A stretch of 64,000 bases of DNA from Asparagopsis taxiformis (Eukaryota; Rhodophyta; Florideophyceae; Bonnemaisoniales; Bonnemaisoniaceae). Each line of letters starts with the position of its first letter. Positions within the stretch are counted from its first letter, which is position 1. Shown piece by piece: positions 32,591-43,126 of this stretch. The notes below the pieces were generated by a model, which was not told where the DNA came from, made no database searches, and saw only the letters and a list, made by a program, of their open reading frames with translations. The DNA lies in NCBI GenBank assembly GCA_030407315.1, contig JALQPE010001778.1, positions 42,103-106,102 of the forward strand, written 5' to 3'. Both the position numbers and the translations under genes were made by a program.

Positions 32591-33288
32591 GTAGTGTCCT
32601 GATATAGTAAAATTCGGTGTCTGGGAGTGGTGGATGAGATGGAGCGTCACGCTGTCGTGGGCATCTTTCTGGGGTAGAGGAAGGCAGTTCTAGCGCTATG
32701 AGGATGGGGCATGGACGGTATTCATATGGGAATGGACAGAATAGTACGGCTAGGAATTTTTATTTCGTAGTGACTATGAGCTAGCGAGAGGTATACGCGG
32801 TAGGATAGGTAGCAATCTAAGAGGGTGCGGTATGGGAAGCTTCACTCTGGATTTGTTTATTTGCGCAGGCTACATTGAGAATAAACAATCCCTATGTTAA
32901 AAATGCTACTACAACTAACACTATTCCGACGAGTAAAACTAAAACTACTAGAAAAGTCTAGAAATCTATCAACTGATTGAGCTGCATGAATAAGCTAGGA
33001 AATGAAGAGAAGAAGAAAAAATGATGTAGAGAAAGGAAACAAGTTAGTGACGTTGAATTGGAGAGGGAAATTGATGGTGATTAGGAGACTAACGTACCTT
33101 AACAAATACCATTGCATCCCAAATTGAGATATGTACTCACAGGCAGAAAAGAAAAGTAGTGGAGAAGTGGTAAGAGAGAAAGATAAATGAAAGTAGAAGT
33201 GGAACACTCACCGACTGGAAACCTGAGAAAGAGAAAACAAATAGAAAACTGGGTTAGTGGCGTGAGTTGTGGAAACGTACCATCATGG

Positions 33289-33429
33289 TTCATATCCGTC
33301 GGGGACAAAGCAACAACTTTGGCCCTGGAAGCCGTATTGATGATCTAAAACTTACGCTTTGGAAGCAGTTTAGATGATCTATACGGCTTCCACGGCCAGG
33401 GTTGTTGCTTTGTTTCCGACGGATATGAA
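33289..33429. repeat. 60-bp-arm imperfect hairpin
   Basis: The segment 33289-33348 is repeated in inverted orientation at 33370-33429 around a 21-nt loop, with a handful of mismatches. Both arms start or end in TTCATATCCGTCGG / CCGACGGATATGAA. It looks like a small foldback or MITE-type relic, or the source of a structured transcript. Confidence 0.8.
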
Positions 33430-34388
33430 GATGGAAACAGGGATTTCCAGAATCTGTTGTTTAAGTAGCACTCTGCGGGCGGAAATGACGTGTAGGAGAA
33501 CAATAGAGGGATGAGTTTGAAACGGAGCGGTGCGATGGGAGGCCCAGAAAAACGATACCTAGGGTGCGAATTACGCTTTGAAGCACATGACCTGGCAGAA
33601 CAGGCGCAAAATTATTGTATCTTCTACCGCCTTTTCTAGTCTATAATGACGTCATCACTACAGAAATATAGGAAAAACACTAGCATATGGGGCCTACTGG
33701 AAAGGGGGAGGTGAAGAGTAGGAAAAATGGCGCACTTTCCTGGACGAGGAGTCCGCGCTTCCAGTGATGATTTGGACGGTATATATCGATGACGTCATTG
33801 CATGCTCTGAGCACACTTGGCAGGCAGTCAAAGCGGGCCACGTGGATGTGGGCGGCTAGGAAACAGCAGTGTGGGAGAAATTTTATAATTTTCATGTTGC
33901 AAGCGAGCAGTGAATCTGCATTGCAATATATAAATTTATGCTAATTTAAGATATCACACCGAGTACGATTCAACGAGAGATTGTGCTTTCAACTTGTAAA
34001 TAGGGCCGAAAATGGTAGAGTATACGAGTAGGAAGTACGTTTATGAGAAAATCAGATTCAGTATTAGTGCCTAGAGCATCACTGCGAAATAAACGGCCGT
34101 TTTCCGGAAATTGATACATCTTGGCTGGGTTTGTGGTTAGGGGATGCGATACAAGATAGCAAAACGATGTTGAGTCCGGATGAAATAGCAATCAATGTGC
34201 ATAAAGCAATGAGCATAGGGCAAAGCATTGTGGTGAACCATTTCATTGGATCGAATGAAAGTCTGGAAAGGTTTCGTAACGGTTAAAAGTAGTAGTACTG
34301 TATTGAGATAGTAGTCATGTCATAGAAGTTTAGAGTTGTATTCTATGCAACAAAACTGAGCGAAGAAGAAAAGAACAAAAACATCAAG
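33430..34388. other. Upstream region of the transposase gene
   Basis: This 959-bp region has no supported gene. It contains two ATGACGTCAT-type palindromes, near 33645 and 33788 (bZIP/CRE-like), and AT-rich DNA before the transposase start. It probably carries the promoter of the gene at 34389. Confidence 0.4.
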
Positions 34389-37300
34389 ATGGCTCCGAGA
34401 CGGACTCCTATTCGAAAGAAAACCACAAGTCGTAGGACAAAGGCGAGATTCGATTCACTCAATGTGGCCAGTCCCAGTAAACAGCTTCCTGGGAAACTGC
34501 AGGGAGAAATACGCAGCAGTGATGCAGCCTGCATGAACAAAGAAATCCCGAGAGGTAATGAGCTACGACGTGAGTGTACCACAGATGACCTATTGGAGTC
34601 CCCAATCCCTATGAGTGACACAATAGAAGGTTGTATTGATGTGTACAGCAACAACGATGAATCTGGAAGTGACATCTACGTAGCATCGAGCACGCTAATG
34701 GAATCGGAAGAAGCAACCGGACGAGGTTCTGATTCCATTTCAACTGGAGGCCCGATAGACCGAAATGCTGGGGATGAAGCATGTGGTGATTTCAAGGCAT
34801 TACTACAATGGCCTGCGATGTATGGGGCTCTTCAGCTGAGTGGAACTCAAAGAATGACAAGAGCCCACTATGAAGGTACCCTGTTCGGAATGAATTTCCG
34901 CAGAGATCCAAGTGAGCACGTCCCGTCGGACTCTGTGATGCGACAGAAGATACTACCATTCTTGAGGAAACACTGCTATGCAAAGAGCTGTGACATCGAG
35001 TTTCCGATAGACCTTCGAAAGAGCGGAGCAAGAGCTGCACAGCATCGAGGTGGAGTAGGAACCCGTGGAACAACAGATGACAGAGACAATTGTGGAGGAA
35101 TGGCGAAAGTTCGTATTGTACTCCCAAGCACATGGGCTCTGAAAGATGTCCAGACTCGACCAATCTTTAAAGCATTCCGCAGTGATGCGAACAATCGAAG
35201 CTCGGAAGGAGAAAAATCAACCGCAGAGTGCAGCATTGAAGATTCGTTCATTGCAAAGTGCAGGAGGGGTGTTTTGAGCGACCCATTCGTTCGCACAGCA
35301 GTTGTTCCCATTGACAGCGATGGGAAAAAGGGTTTGAAGCACATTTATGTACCTGATGGAACAGCAATTCGAATCCGATGTCATCCAGGAGCTCGTCAGG
35401 TTGCCGTCATCGAAAGAGCAAAAGGGTTCAGGAAGAATGACAGAGATGGTGGGAAACCGAAGAGGAGAAGAGTGGCGGTTACGTCGTTGTGGGAACTTCA
35501 TGCTAGGACCATAGTTACCTATGAGGCTCGACACGACGGTGAGCATGATGTGCATGTCGAAAAATATCTGCAGCCGCGAATGTCACATCTATTGGAATGG
35601 GAGAGGCAGCATGCTCTGCGAGCGATATCGCAATGTGTAATCGGAGCAGGAGCCAAGGGAAAAGGAACACGAGCTGGGGACGTGATAACCGTTCTATTAC
35701 CAATTGGAATGGAAGAGGGTGATATTGTTCCACACGTCGTATTGGTGAACAGGTATTTGAAAGAGCAGGTCGGAGAAGCATCCACCATGTTACTTTGCTT
35801 TTCACCGGGCGCGAGCTTTGCTGAAGCCAGAAACCCGCCCGATGGACTAGGAAGCCCCAACTATGAAGAAATTCGTGTTTCAGGGGTGTTCTCGGATGGT
35901 TTCGGAGACCACAGGTCGCAATGGCACCCAGCGTCTCCGCGAGAAGATGCACCATGTTGGGGAAAGCTGGAGGATGGTCGAAACTACTTTGTTTACCGAT
36001 TTCTCCTTTACACGGATGACTTTGAACCATTCACAAGCAGGAAGGGAAGTTTTGGTGGATGCTATATGTTACCTCTCAATCTACCACCTCGGAAAAGGGG
36101 AAGCTACCAAGCGGTTCGAGTGATTGGTTTGCCACCTCCGGGAGTGTCCACAAATTGTGTATTGCGATATATCGTTCAAGATATAGTGCGGGGAAGCACA
36201 GAGGGTTTCCCAACGAAAAATGCAGAGGGAGAAGATGTTGTGGTATTTCTAGACCCAGTGGGGAGCATTGGAGACTATCCTGCAGTTTCACATACCCTGG
36301 ATGTTCTTGGACACACATCAAACTCTCCGTGCCACATCTGCAGTTTCCGCAAATATGACCTGAGCAGTACTGGTGGCACGAAGAATGCATACACTTCGGT
36401 AGTGAACGGGCAAACATCGACGCATGCCAGGAGCAAGTATCGGAATGCATCGACACGTAAGGATGCCACAGAAACCCAGCTTCGCACTCTCGGACTGGCT
36501 GCAGAAGAAGGGGAAGATTTACCATTTCATGTCCTGAGCACTTCCTTGGAAGCAGTGCAGGAAGAAGTACCGAAGACGGAAAACGGAGTTTCAGTTGTCC
36601 CAGCAATTTTTTACCCGTACCGTTCCGCAGTGATAGCACCTGACCATCTATTGTCTGGACTGGCACAAGATGTACTGAACGCTTGTATTTCAGCTGCCAG
36701 CCCACGAATTCGAGAGGTAGCTGAATTGCAAATTCTGGGCGCTCTGAAGAAGTTCAGGATGGGAAGGCAGAACCGTTTATTTGGAACCAACAATCTGCTT
36801 TCCATGAACATGAGTGACATATTCAGTGTGCTGCTGATAGCACCTATGGCATTCGAAAACGCAGCTCGAATGATGGATGGGAAAGGGGAAGGTCATCGTG
36901 AAAAATTTGATGGGGCCGTCAAACTAGTAGTGATGTTTCAGAAGCTGGTTTCGTGTATTAGTTTCATGCCCGTATGGTGGAAAGACGGTCCACATGAAGT
37001 AGAGACGGCTGACGGAGAAGGTGGCAGGAATGAATACATTCTGGGAAGAACTGTAGACTACGTGGAGACGTTGAATGAGTATTGTCGGAAAGTGAAGGGA
37101 GCAGGAGCACATTTGGACAAGCCTAATGTTCATCGTCTTGTCGAGTTTTGTGTTCATACGCTTCCTGCCTACGGCTCTGTGAAGCACGTGCAGGAGCTTA
37201 TATTCGAACGGATGCATCAGCCGCTGAAGAAAGGCGTGAGAATGTCCAATCACCAAAGCGAACAGCTTTCAGCGCTGGAATTAGTTCTTGCGGATGACTG

Positions 37301-38192
37301 GCAGACGAGAGTGGCCATTGTTTTGCGCGAAATCGGCATGGAGCCACAACATTGGTCCTCGTCCGAATGCTCTCAAATGGTCAACGTTCTTTCACAGGAG
37401 CTAGGGAGAGAAATAGATGTGGAAGACGAGGTAGTGAAAAACTGCTACCAGGAACCGGTTCTCCAGCTTCTCTCCCAGCGTCGAGGAAAGATATTGTCGG
37501 CGGATGGTGAAATTGTGACGTGGAGAGGGCATGGAGGTATATCTATTGACGAGGTCAAGGAGTACATGAATGGAAAATGTGATATGGCAGAGGGTGCTGT
37601 AGGTGTTTTCAAACGGTTCTTTACCGAAAGGTACGGAAGCGGAACAAGCGGGTGTGGAAAGTATGCCGAATGGGTGAGAAGAGTTTCTAGAAGCACTACG
37701 ACAGAGTGGGGAAGGAAAACAGTGCAGAGGTCTGGCTCTCTAGAATCAGGAGCTATCATCCATGCTGTTTGCCCTGAACAGAGGAAATGTGAGGATGGTG
37801 CAACTTCACAAGCGATTCTGTACCCGGCGTCTCGTCTCACATCAGAGATAATGCGGGGAAGAATTAATTATGAACCGCGGTTTTTTATTGTTCTAGCGTT
37901 CTTTATCCTGAGGAACGAGAGTGCGAGAGATGAGCAAGGTACAGCTTATGGAGTTTGCCTGGGTTTGCAAAAAACTGATGAAGGAGTGTTCAAGGTCGAA
38001 GAGAGGCGACGGACAGTAATTGTGGAGATGAGTGAGGGAGTCACTGAGGTGTTTGGTATGCACTATTGCAATGGGAGTGTATGCGAATATGATGAGAACA
38101 TGAGGGAGGTAAGGCACGGACCCGGACTGCTGGAGGGTGGAGAGATATATGCACTATGTAGGCGAGACGGATTTCCACCGAGGGCTGCATGA
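34389..38192 (+). CDS. tnp2/Plavaka-like DDE transposase, intact
   Basis: The uninterrupted 1267-residue product resembles transposases of the CACTA/Plavaka (tnp2) type. A disordered basic N-terminus (~150 residues) is followed by LLQWPAMYGALQLS. The core has YFVYRFLLYTDDFEPF (candidate first Asp), GSFGGCYMLPLNLPPRKRG and VRVIGLPPPGVSTNCVLRYI. It then has VVFLDPVGSIGDYPAVSH (second Asp region), HTSNSPCHICSF (CxxC zinc-type pair) and later VQELIFERMHQPLKKG (candidate Glu with the E--H--LKK pattern of this group). An intact frame this long in a repeat block implies recent activity. Whether it is strictly Plavaka, KDZ or another tnp2 branch cannot be settled by eye. I could not find matching terminal repeats that define its element. 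Confidence 0.72.
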   Translation: MAPRRTPIRKKTTSRRTKARFDSLNVASPSKQLPGKLQGEIRSSDAACMNKEIPRGNELRRECTTDDLLESPIPMSDTIEGCIDVYSNNDESGSDIYVASSTLMESEEATGRGSDSISTGGPIDRNAGDEACGDFKALLQWPAMYGALQLSGTQRMTRAHYEGTLFGMNFRRDPSEHVPSDSVMRQKILPFLRKHCYAKSCDIEFPIDLRKSGARAAQHRGGVGTRGTTDDRDNCGGMAKVRIVLPSTWALKDVQTRPIFKAFRSDANNRSSEGEKSTAECSIEDSFIAKCRRGVLSDPFVRTAVVPIDSDGKKGLKHIYVPDGTAIRIRCHPGARQVAVIERAKGFRKNDRDGGKPKRRRVAVTSLWELHARTIVTYEARHDGEHDVHVEKYLQPRMSHLLEWERQHALRAISQCVIGAGAKGKGTRAGDVITVLLPIGMEEGDIVPHVVLVNRYLKEQVGEASTMLLCFSPGASFAEARNPPDGLGSPNYEEIRVSGVFSDGFGDHRSQWHPASPREDAPCWGKLEDGRNYFVYRFLLYTDDFEPFTSRKGSFGGCYMLPLNLPPRKRGSYQAVRVIGLPPPGVSTNCVLRYIVQDIVRGSTEGFPTKNAEGEDVVVFLDPVGSIGDYPAVSHTLDVLGHTSNSPCHICSFRKYDLSSTGGTKNAYTSVVNGQTSTHARSKYRNASTRKDATETQLRTLGLAAEEGEDLPFHVLSTSLEAVQEEVPKTENGVSVVPAIFYPYRSAVIAPDHLLSGLAQDVLNACISAASPRIREVAELQILGALKKFRMGRQNRLFGTNNLLSMNMSDIFSVLLIAPMAFENAARMMDGKGEGHREKFDGAVKLVVMFQKLVSCISFMPVWWKDGPHEVETADGEGGRNEYILGRTVDYVETLNEYCRKVKGAGAHLDKPNVHRLVEFCVHTLPAYGSVKHVQELIFERMHQPLKKGVRMSNHQSEQLSALELVLADDWQTRVAIVLREIGMEPQHWSSSECSQMVNVLSQELGREIDVEDEVVKNCYQEPVLQLLSQRRGKILSADGEIVTWRGHGGISIDEVKEYMNGKCDMAEGAVGVFKRFFTERYGSGTSGCGKYAEWVRRVSRSTTTEWGRKTVQRSGSLESGAIIHAVCPEQRKCEDGATSQAILYPASRLTSEIMRGRINYEPRFFIVLAFFILRNESARDEQGTAYGVCLGLQKTDEGVFKVEERRRTVIVEMSEGVTEVFGMHYCNGSVCEYDENMREVRHGPGLLEGGEIYALCRRDGFPPRAA

Positions 38193-38312
38193 TTTTTAGG
38201 GAAGAATAAAATGAATAACCAGATGCATCACATATGAATTGTACACTCTAGGGCGTTGGTGGATTGGTGCAAAGTAGTGGGGAGAGGATCTGAGAGGATG
38301 GAGGGAGGTATG

Positions 38313-38742
38313 CTTACAGCAAAGTCATCGTTACGATGATTTTGCTGTAAGAAAACGTTTCCATTACAGTGGCCAAGAATTTTTTACCGGGTAAAAACAT
38401 CGTGGCAGCTGTAATGATTTGCTTTCTTACAGCAAAGTCATCGTAACGATGACTTTGCTGCAAGGAACCGTTTCCTTGCAGTGGCCAAAGAATTTTTTAC
38501 CGGGTAAAAAATCAGCAAGAAATTTTACCGGGTAAAAAAATTGTGGCCGCTGTAATGATTTGCTTTCTTACAGCAAAGTCATCATTACGATGACTTTGCT
38601 GTAAGAAAACGTTTCATTACAGCGGCCACAATTTTTTTACCCGGTAAAGAAATCATGGCTGCTGTAATGTTTTCTTTTCTTACAGCAAAGTCATCGTAAC
38701 GATGACTTTGCTGTAAGAAAACGTTTCATTACAGCAAATTCA
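38313..38742. repeat. Hairpin cluster A (four long palindromes)
   Basis: Four copies of a hairpin with 17-18-bp arms (TTACAGCAAAGTCATCG, loop TTA or TAA, then CGATGACTTTGCTGTAA) are spaced about 110-140 bp apart. They alternate with a second palindrome, TTTTTACCGGGTAAAAA, and a spacer CATTACAGCGGCCAC. It sits between the transposase and the first ParB-dioxygenase gene. Confidence 0.9.
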
Positions 38743-39547
38743 TCGATTGTTAAGGTTAAGTAACCAACTTTAGGATGTCCAGAGGACCTGCTCGTTGTAA
38801 GGAATATTGATCAACTGACGAAGAGGAAGCATTTTGAATCGACTAGGGTAGGAACGCAATGAGATTTGGTATGCAAGAAAACTGAATCGCAGTAGTGAAT
38901 AGGTAGTTGAAATGAATTCATATTGATGTTCTTTGGTGTATTGTCCATTGGAGCACATTGAAAACCATTTATATGATCACCGTTTAAATAGCCAATGAAT
39001 TCTTTGCAGCCGAGTACGCCAATAGGAAGAAATTCAAGCAGTGGCCTGCACGGGAACCGTTTATTTGTGAGTAGCAAAAGTTAGTGTAGAAATGAATTTT
39101 TCAGACTTGTAGGAGACGTGGATCGTAGTAAATGTATAAAACTCACGTAGAATCGATTGATAGGAATCAATGGTACGGAAGAAGAAGCGAGGTGGAGAGT
39201 GTGGATGAAATAGGTTGTTGGAATATGAATGATAATTGACGTGGTGAGGTAAACGGGTTCGATTGCATTATATGCGCTAGAGGTACATACTATTAGGTGT
39301 AGATTGATGGAAAGGGCTAAACGCTTTGTGGAGGTATCAGGATCAGGTAGAGTCAGAGGTGCTGAGCGGGTGCAGCGTAAGGTTCATCAGGACTGAAGGT
39401 AGGTAGGGAATGTCTTGTCCGGACAGTATATGAGAGGAAGCTGAGAGACGGGAAGCGCACTCGGAGGTACCACAATTGTGGATTTCATCGTCTACACAAC
39501 ATTTGAACAGAGAACCGATTGAACGAACTGAGATTGCAGGGATTACA
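38743..39547. other. Intergenic region before the ParB-dioxygenase gene
   Basis: This 805-bp region has no supported gene. Minus-strand frames at 38770-39077 are short and unlike any protein I know. The frame of the downstream gene is open from 39476 but has no ATG before 39548. Confidence 0.4.
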
Positions 39548-42500
39548 ATGGGAGACAATAGTATCATGAATACTACAGTGGAGAAGAGCAATTCTCCTTC
39601 TGCTGAAGAGAAAAGCATCACTATTGCTCAGTACAGCTCTTCTAAAGTGCAAGTTGATCCTCGCAAAGTGAAATTTCCGACAGTGACCTCCCGTTTGGTG
39701 CGACCGGGTCGTGTAAACGAACTGGCCAGCATTTTCATGGATAGAGGTTTCTCTACCACTGGAACTATGATTACAGTCTGCAAAATGGAAGAGAACGAAG
39801 GAGACGAGTTTTACTGCATCGATGGCTCTCATCGCATAGCTGCTCTGCAACTATGCCTGGAGAAGTACTCAGGAAAGAACAGGGATTCCTTGGAATTGGT
39901 TTGGGTACAACAGTTGATTGCGCCGAACGGGCGTCTAATTTTCGATGCGCTGGAGGTTCTGAAACTGTCTCTCGAAGCCAATATACAAACTCACGATGTC
40001 GCTTCTGTGAGCATTGCAGACAATGTCTGTGCGGTCATAGAGTTTCTCAGGTTTTCCAACCAGATGGATCTTCCTGTTGTCCGGCTTATTCCTATTCTGA
40101 AAGAAGTGAGCTATATTCTGCCGTCCGACAGGAACCGTTCGGAGAACTCGTATAGGCAGTACATCAACATTGCGAAGGGGTTCAATCGCACAGACAGCGT
40201 TGCTTTCGTGTACTGGAGCTCTATCCCTAGCGTTTACAATGCTTTGGATAGGAACAGAGAAATCGAGGATGCAAGAACCGAGGGAAGAGATCCGGACTTT
40301 TCTCGAATTGACTCTGCCGATATGTACGGGTGCGTGCTCGATCTTGTCAATAACGCAATATTCCGCAATGGCACGGACGGACGAGGGACGCGCGATAAGG
40401 AGTGGTTCCAGTGGTTTGTGCTCGAGATGACAGCGTCGTGGACAAGGATGAGGAGGAAGAGAGGACTTGTCAGAAATATCGGAAGCGGAAGTCCGTTCAC
40501 GATGCGCACTTGGCTACTGGCTCTGTTGGCCATCTATGATGTGGCAGAGGTCGTCCGCAAATGGTTGAACTCTGCAACGATGGAGGAATTCGTGCGAACG
40601 GATTTGGCAGCAGAAAACGCGAAGGAGGTCGGGGATAATGATCATCGCATTGGAGAGCGCATTGTATTCGTCCTTGTCGACTTTCATGACGACGTGGTAG
40701 ACAGTAGCAGTCTGAGAACCAAGAACGGGATGTTTACAAACAGTTTTTACGACAAACTGGAATATGCTACCGGGACAAAGGCAATGCAGGAGACGAAAGC
40801 GGAGGAGGAGAGGGAACGGAATCGCATGACCCCCGGAGAAATAGAAAAAGCACTTGTTGCTGGCGCCAAAGCAGAAGACGAAGAAGCACCTACTGCCGCA
40901 GAACAGGGAAATAATTCTACAGAGAAGGAAACGGTGGAAACTTCTGGTCCTGTTCAAGCAGAAGAAGGAGTATCTGCCGAAGCCCAAGTAGAGCAGGAAG
41001 TTTCTGCTGTTGTGGAGGAAGAACAGGAAATTACTCCAAATGTGGTGGCTGAAGAAGTGATTCCTGCTGTCGCGACGAAAGCAATAGAAGAGGCACCTCT
41101 GAGCACCCCGAAAGAAGCAGAAGACCGTCCTGCCGCAGCAAAAGAGGGAGGACAGGAACGTCCTGCCACGCGTCTTGCAGCAGCTGAGAAGAGGGAAGCA
41201 GAACGTCTTGCTGTTCTCCAAAAAGAACAGGAACGTCTTTCAGCTTCAAGGGCAGAGCGGGAAAGTCGTGCCAGGGATAATTCGCCGGGAAGGATTGTCA
41301 GAGAAGATCTTCCTCAGGGAAGGAAACAAAGCGGCGATACGCAAAGTCTGGATATCAACTTGGACAATAGTGGTCGCATGGACATAGACACGCCTGGACA
41401 ACAAGCTGGAGATGCGCAGAACCGCTCTGTGATATTGAAACTTCGAATCAGGACACCAGAAACTAACAGCACTAGCCCGGCAGAAGCGGACAAGGAGAAT
41501 TCGGGAAGAAGCAGGAGTTCTGGTGGAAGCGGCGATGAAAACGAGTCCAGGTTGCATAAGAAGCGAAGAAGGGAAGATACTAGCGCGAAGTTTTCTGAGC
41601 CCAATACGCCGGATGACAACATTGAGATTGGGCCTCCCCGGGAAAAGAAGAGTAGAGTCAATGCAAGAAAACGAACGACTGGAGAAGAAGCACCACTCTT
41701 CACTGAAGAGCAAGAAAACTCCCTTCCAGACCGCACATTCGCAGAGGAGATACCTGAGAAGCTGCCTTTATGCGTTCCTTCCAACTCGAGAATGAAGTAT
41801 TATATCACAGAAGAAGACATTGATACAATCCGGACGGAGACAATGGAAGCAGCAGCAGGCTACTCTACTTTGGTATGTCCCCTCGGTTCTTGTGAAAGCC
41901 AACAATACTTCAGCTACCAGAGAAGAATGATCGACGAGCTTGGTTACGTGGTGTTGCAAGACATTTTCTCTTCTACTACAGTGGGAGCAGCTACGCACGA
42001 GTTATTCACACAGATGGCCAGCGCATTCCAAGGTACTACAAGTGGCTCAAGTGCAAGTCAGAAGAACCCGTGGAAACCACTTCGACCGAAAGACAGCACT
42101 GGTGTATTCAAGACGGACCGGAAAAGCATCTGCGATGACCTTGAGCAAGAAAGCGCGCGGCAGTACAGGAACAAGCTGATTCTGGAGCTAGGTAAGGCGA
42201 TTTGTGCGGAGAACCTGAAGCTCGGGTTTGGAAGAGAAGAAGCGGTGGTCTTTCCAGAAACGGGTCTTCGTCTGATTTTGACCGCAGAAGGTAGTCAGGA
42301 GCAACTTATGCATACCGATGTTCCCGTCCGTGAGGGAACTGGAACTGGTCCTCTCAACTCGCCATCATATTTCATGATGGCTGCTGGTGCGGATGGGTTC
42401 ATCATTCGTATCGCCAAGTTCAGCCATGTGTGCCTAAGTCATCCAGCGAAAGACAAGTACCGCGTGCCAGTGACGAACGTGCGCATCCCACCGTATTCCC

Positions 42501-42670
42501 TGCTTGTATGCCGAACGGACGTGTATCACGGAGGAATGGGATTCGCAGAGGGTCGTTCTTCGGTGAGGTACCAGCATCCTATCCGGTCCCATCTATCACT
42601 GCGAACTTCCAGGGAGAAGTTGCTACAGCCTCCCTTCAATGTCAACTACTGGGAGCGTTTAGATATCTGA
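39548..42670 (+). CDS. ParB-like domain fused to a 2OG-Fe(II) dioxygenase, intact
   Basis: This 1040-residue protein has three parts. Residues ~35-110 form a ParB/sulfiredoxin-like domain: SRLVRPGRVNELASIF, then the signature YCIDGSHRIAALQ. A helical region extends to ~residue 415, followed by a long Glu/Ala/Lys-rich linker with nuclear-localisation-type basic runs (KKRRRED, REKKSRVNARKR). The C-terminal ~280 residues look like a phytanoyl-CoA-dioxygenase-type 2OG oxygenase: DELGYVVLQDIFSSTTV, H-x-D in LMHTDVPV (~920), a distal His in CRTDVYHGGMGF (~995), and RYQHPIRSHL with the 2OG-binding Arg candidate. A DNA or chromatin oxidation role is inferred from the partner domain and the company, not proven. 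A damaged relative lies at 44201-47709. Confidence 0.75.
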   Translation: MGDNSIMNTTVEKSNSPSAEEKSITIAQYSSSKVQVDPRKVKFPTVTSRLVRPGRVNELASIFMDRGFSTTGTMITVCKMEENEGDEFYCIDGSHRIAALQLCLEKYSGKNRDSLELVWVQQLIAPNGRLIFDALEVLKLSLEANIQTHDVASVSIADNVCAVIEFLRFSNQMDLPVVRLIPILKEVSYILPSDRNRSENSYRQYINIAKGFNRTDSVAFVYWSSIPSVYNALDRNREIEDARTEGRDPDFSRIDSADMYGCVLDLVNNAIFRNGTDGRGTRDKEWFQWFVLEMTASWTRMRRKRGLVRNIGSGSPFTMRTWLLALLAIYDVAEVVRKWLNSATMEEFVRTDLAAENAKEVGDNDHRIGERIVFVLVDFHDDVVDSSSLRTKNGMFTNSFYDKLEYATGTKAMQETKAEEERERNRMTPGEIEKALVAGAKAEDEEAPTAAEQGNNSTEKETVETSGPVQAEEGVSAEAQVEQEVSAVVEEEQEITPNVVAEEVIPAVATKAIEEAPLSTPKEAEDRPAAAKEGGQERPATRLAAAEKREAERLAVLQKEQERLSASRAERESRARDNSPGRIVREDLPQGRKQSGDTQSLDINLDNSGRMDIDTPGQQAGDAQNRSVILKLRIRTPETNSTSPAEADKENSGRSRSSGGSGDENESRLHKKRRREDTSAKFSEPNTPDDNIEIGPPREKKSRVNARKRTTGEEAPLFTEEQENSLPDRTFAEEIPEKLPLCVPSNSRMKYYITEEDIDTIRTETMEAAAGYSTLVCPLGSCESQQYFSYQRRMIDELGYVVLQDIFSSTTVGAATHELFTQMASAFQGTTSGSSASQKNPWKPLRPKDSTGVFKTDRKSICDDLEQESARQYRNKLILELGKAICAENLKLGFGREEAVVFPETGLRLILTAEGSQEQLMHTDVPVREGTGTGPLNSPSYFMMAAGADGFIIRIAKFSHVCLSHPAKDKYRVPVTNVRIPPYSLLVCRTDVYHGGMGFAEGRSSVRYQHPIRSHLSLRTSREKLLQPPFNVNYWERLDI

Positions 42671-42892
42671 TGAAATTAGTTCTTAATAGCATTCTATGGC
42701 AGGCATCAAGGCCGCCTTCAAGTAAACGATGAAAGTTAGGCTAGTACATGACGTTTGCGTATGTAGACGGGTCAGGAGATATACAATACTCAATTTAATA
42801 TGAGAAGGGGAGGAAACTATGGTGGGCACTACTAGAATAGAACAAGGTAATATCGCAGTCGTCTTTGGTTGCAACATTGAGGTGAGGAAGGC

Positions 42893-43126
42893 TTACAGAT
42901 GATGCATTTTCGCTGGGGTGCTGACAGCAAAGTCATCGTTACGATGACTTTGCTGTAAGAAATCAAATCATTACAGCGGCCACAATTTTTTACCGGGTAA
43001 AAAATTCTTGCTGATTTTTTACCCGGTAAAATTTTCTCACCACTGTAATCAAACCTTTCCTTACAGCAAAGTCATCGTAACGATGACTTTGCTGTAAGCA
43101 TCCCGGGTAAACGGCTTCGGCTGTAA
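42893..43126. repeat. Hairpin element B, MITE-like
   Basis: This is bounded by TTACAG and CTGTAA and contains two copies of the AGCAAAGTCATCG hairpin and the ACCGGGTAAA palindrome. The right end GGTAAACGGCTTCGGCTGTAA is the reverse complement of the left end of element D (48185). It follows the stop of the intact ParB-dioxygenase gene by 220 bp. Confidence 0.8.

Noticed and set aside
31974..32650. Long minus-strand repetitive frames (up to 217 codons)
   Set aside because: They are translations of the 35-bp minisatellite. The unit is not a multiple of 3 and lacks stops in all three minus-strand frames, so several frames are open at once.
35515..36705. Minus-strand frames across the transposase (up to 209 codons)
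   Set aside because: They are antisense shadows of a 1267-codon gene with clear family motifs on the plus strand.
40514..41784. Minus-strand frames across the ParB-dioxygenase linker
   Set aside because: The Glu/Lys-rich coding strand produces open Phe/Leu/Ser-rich antisense frames, and no protein resemblance was seen.
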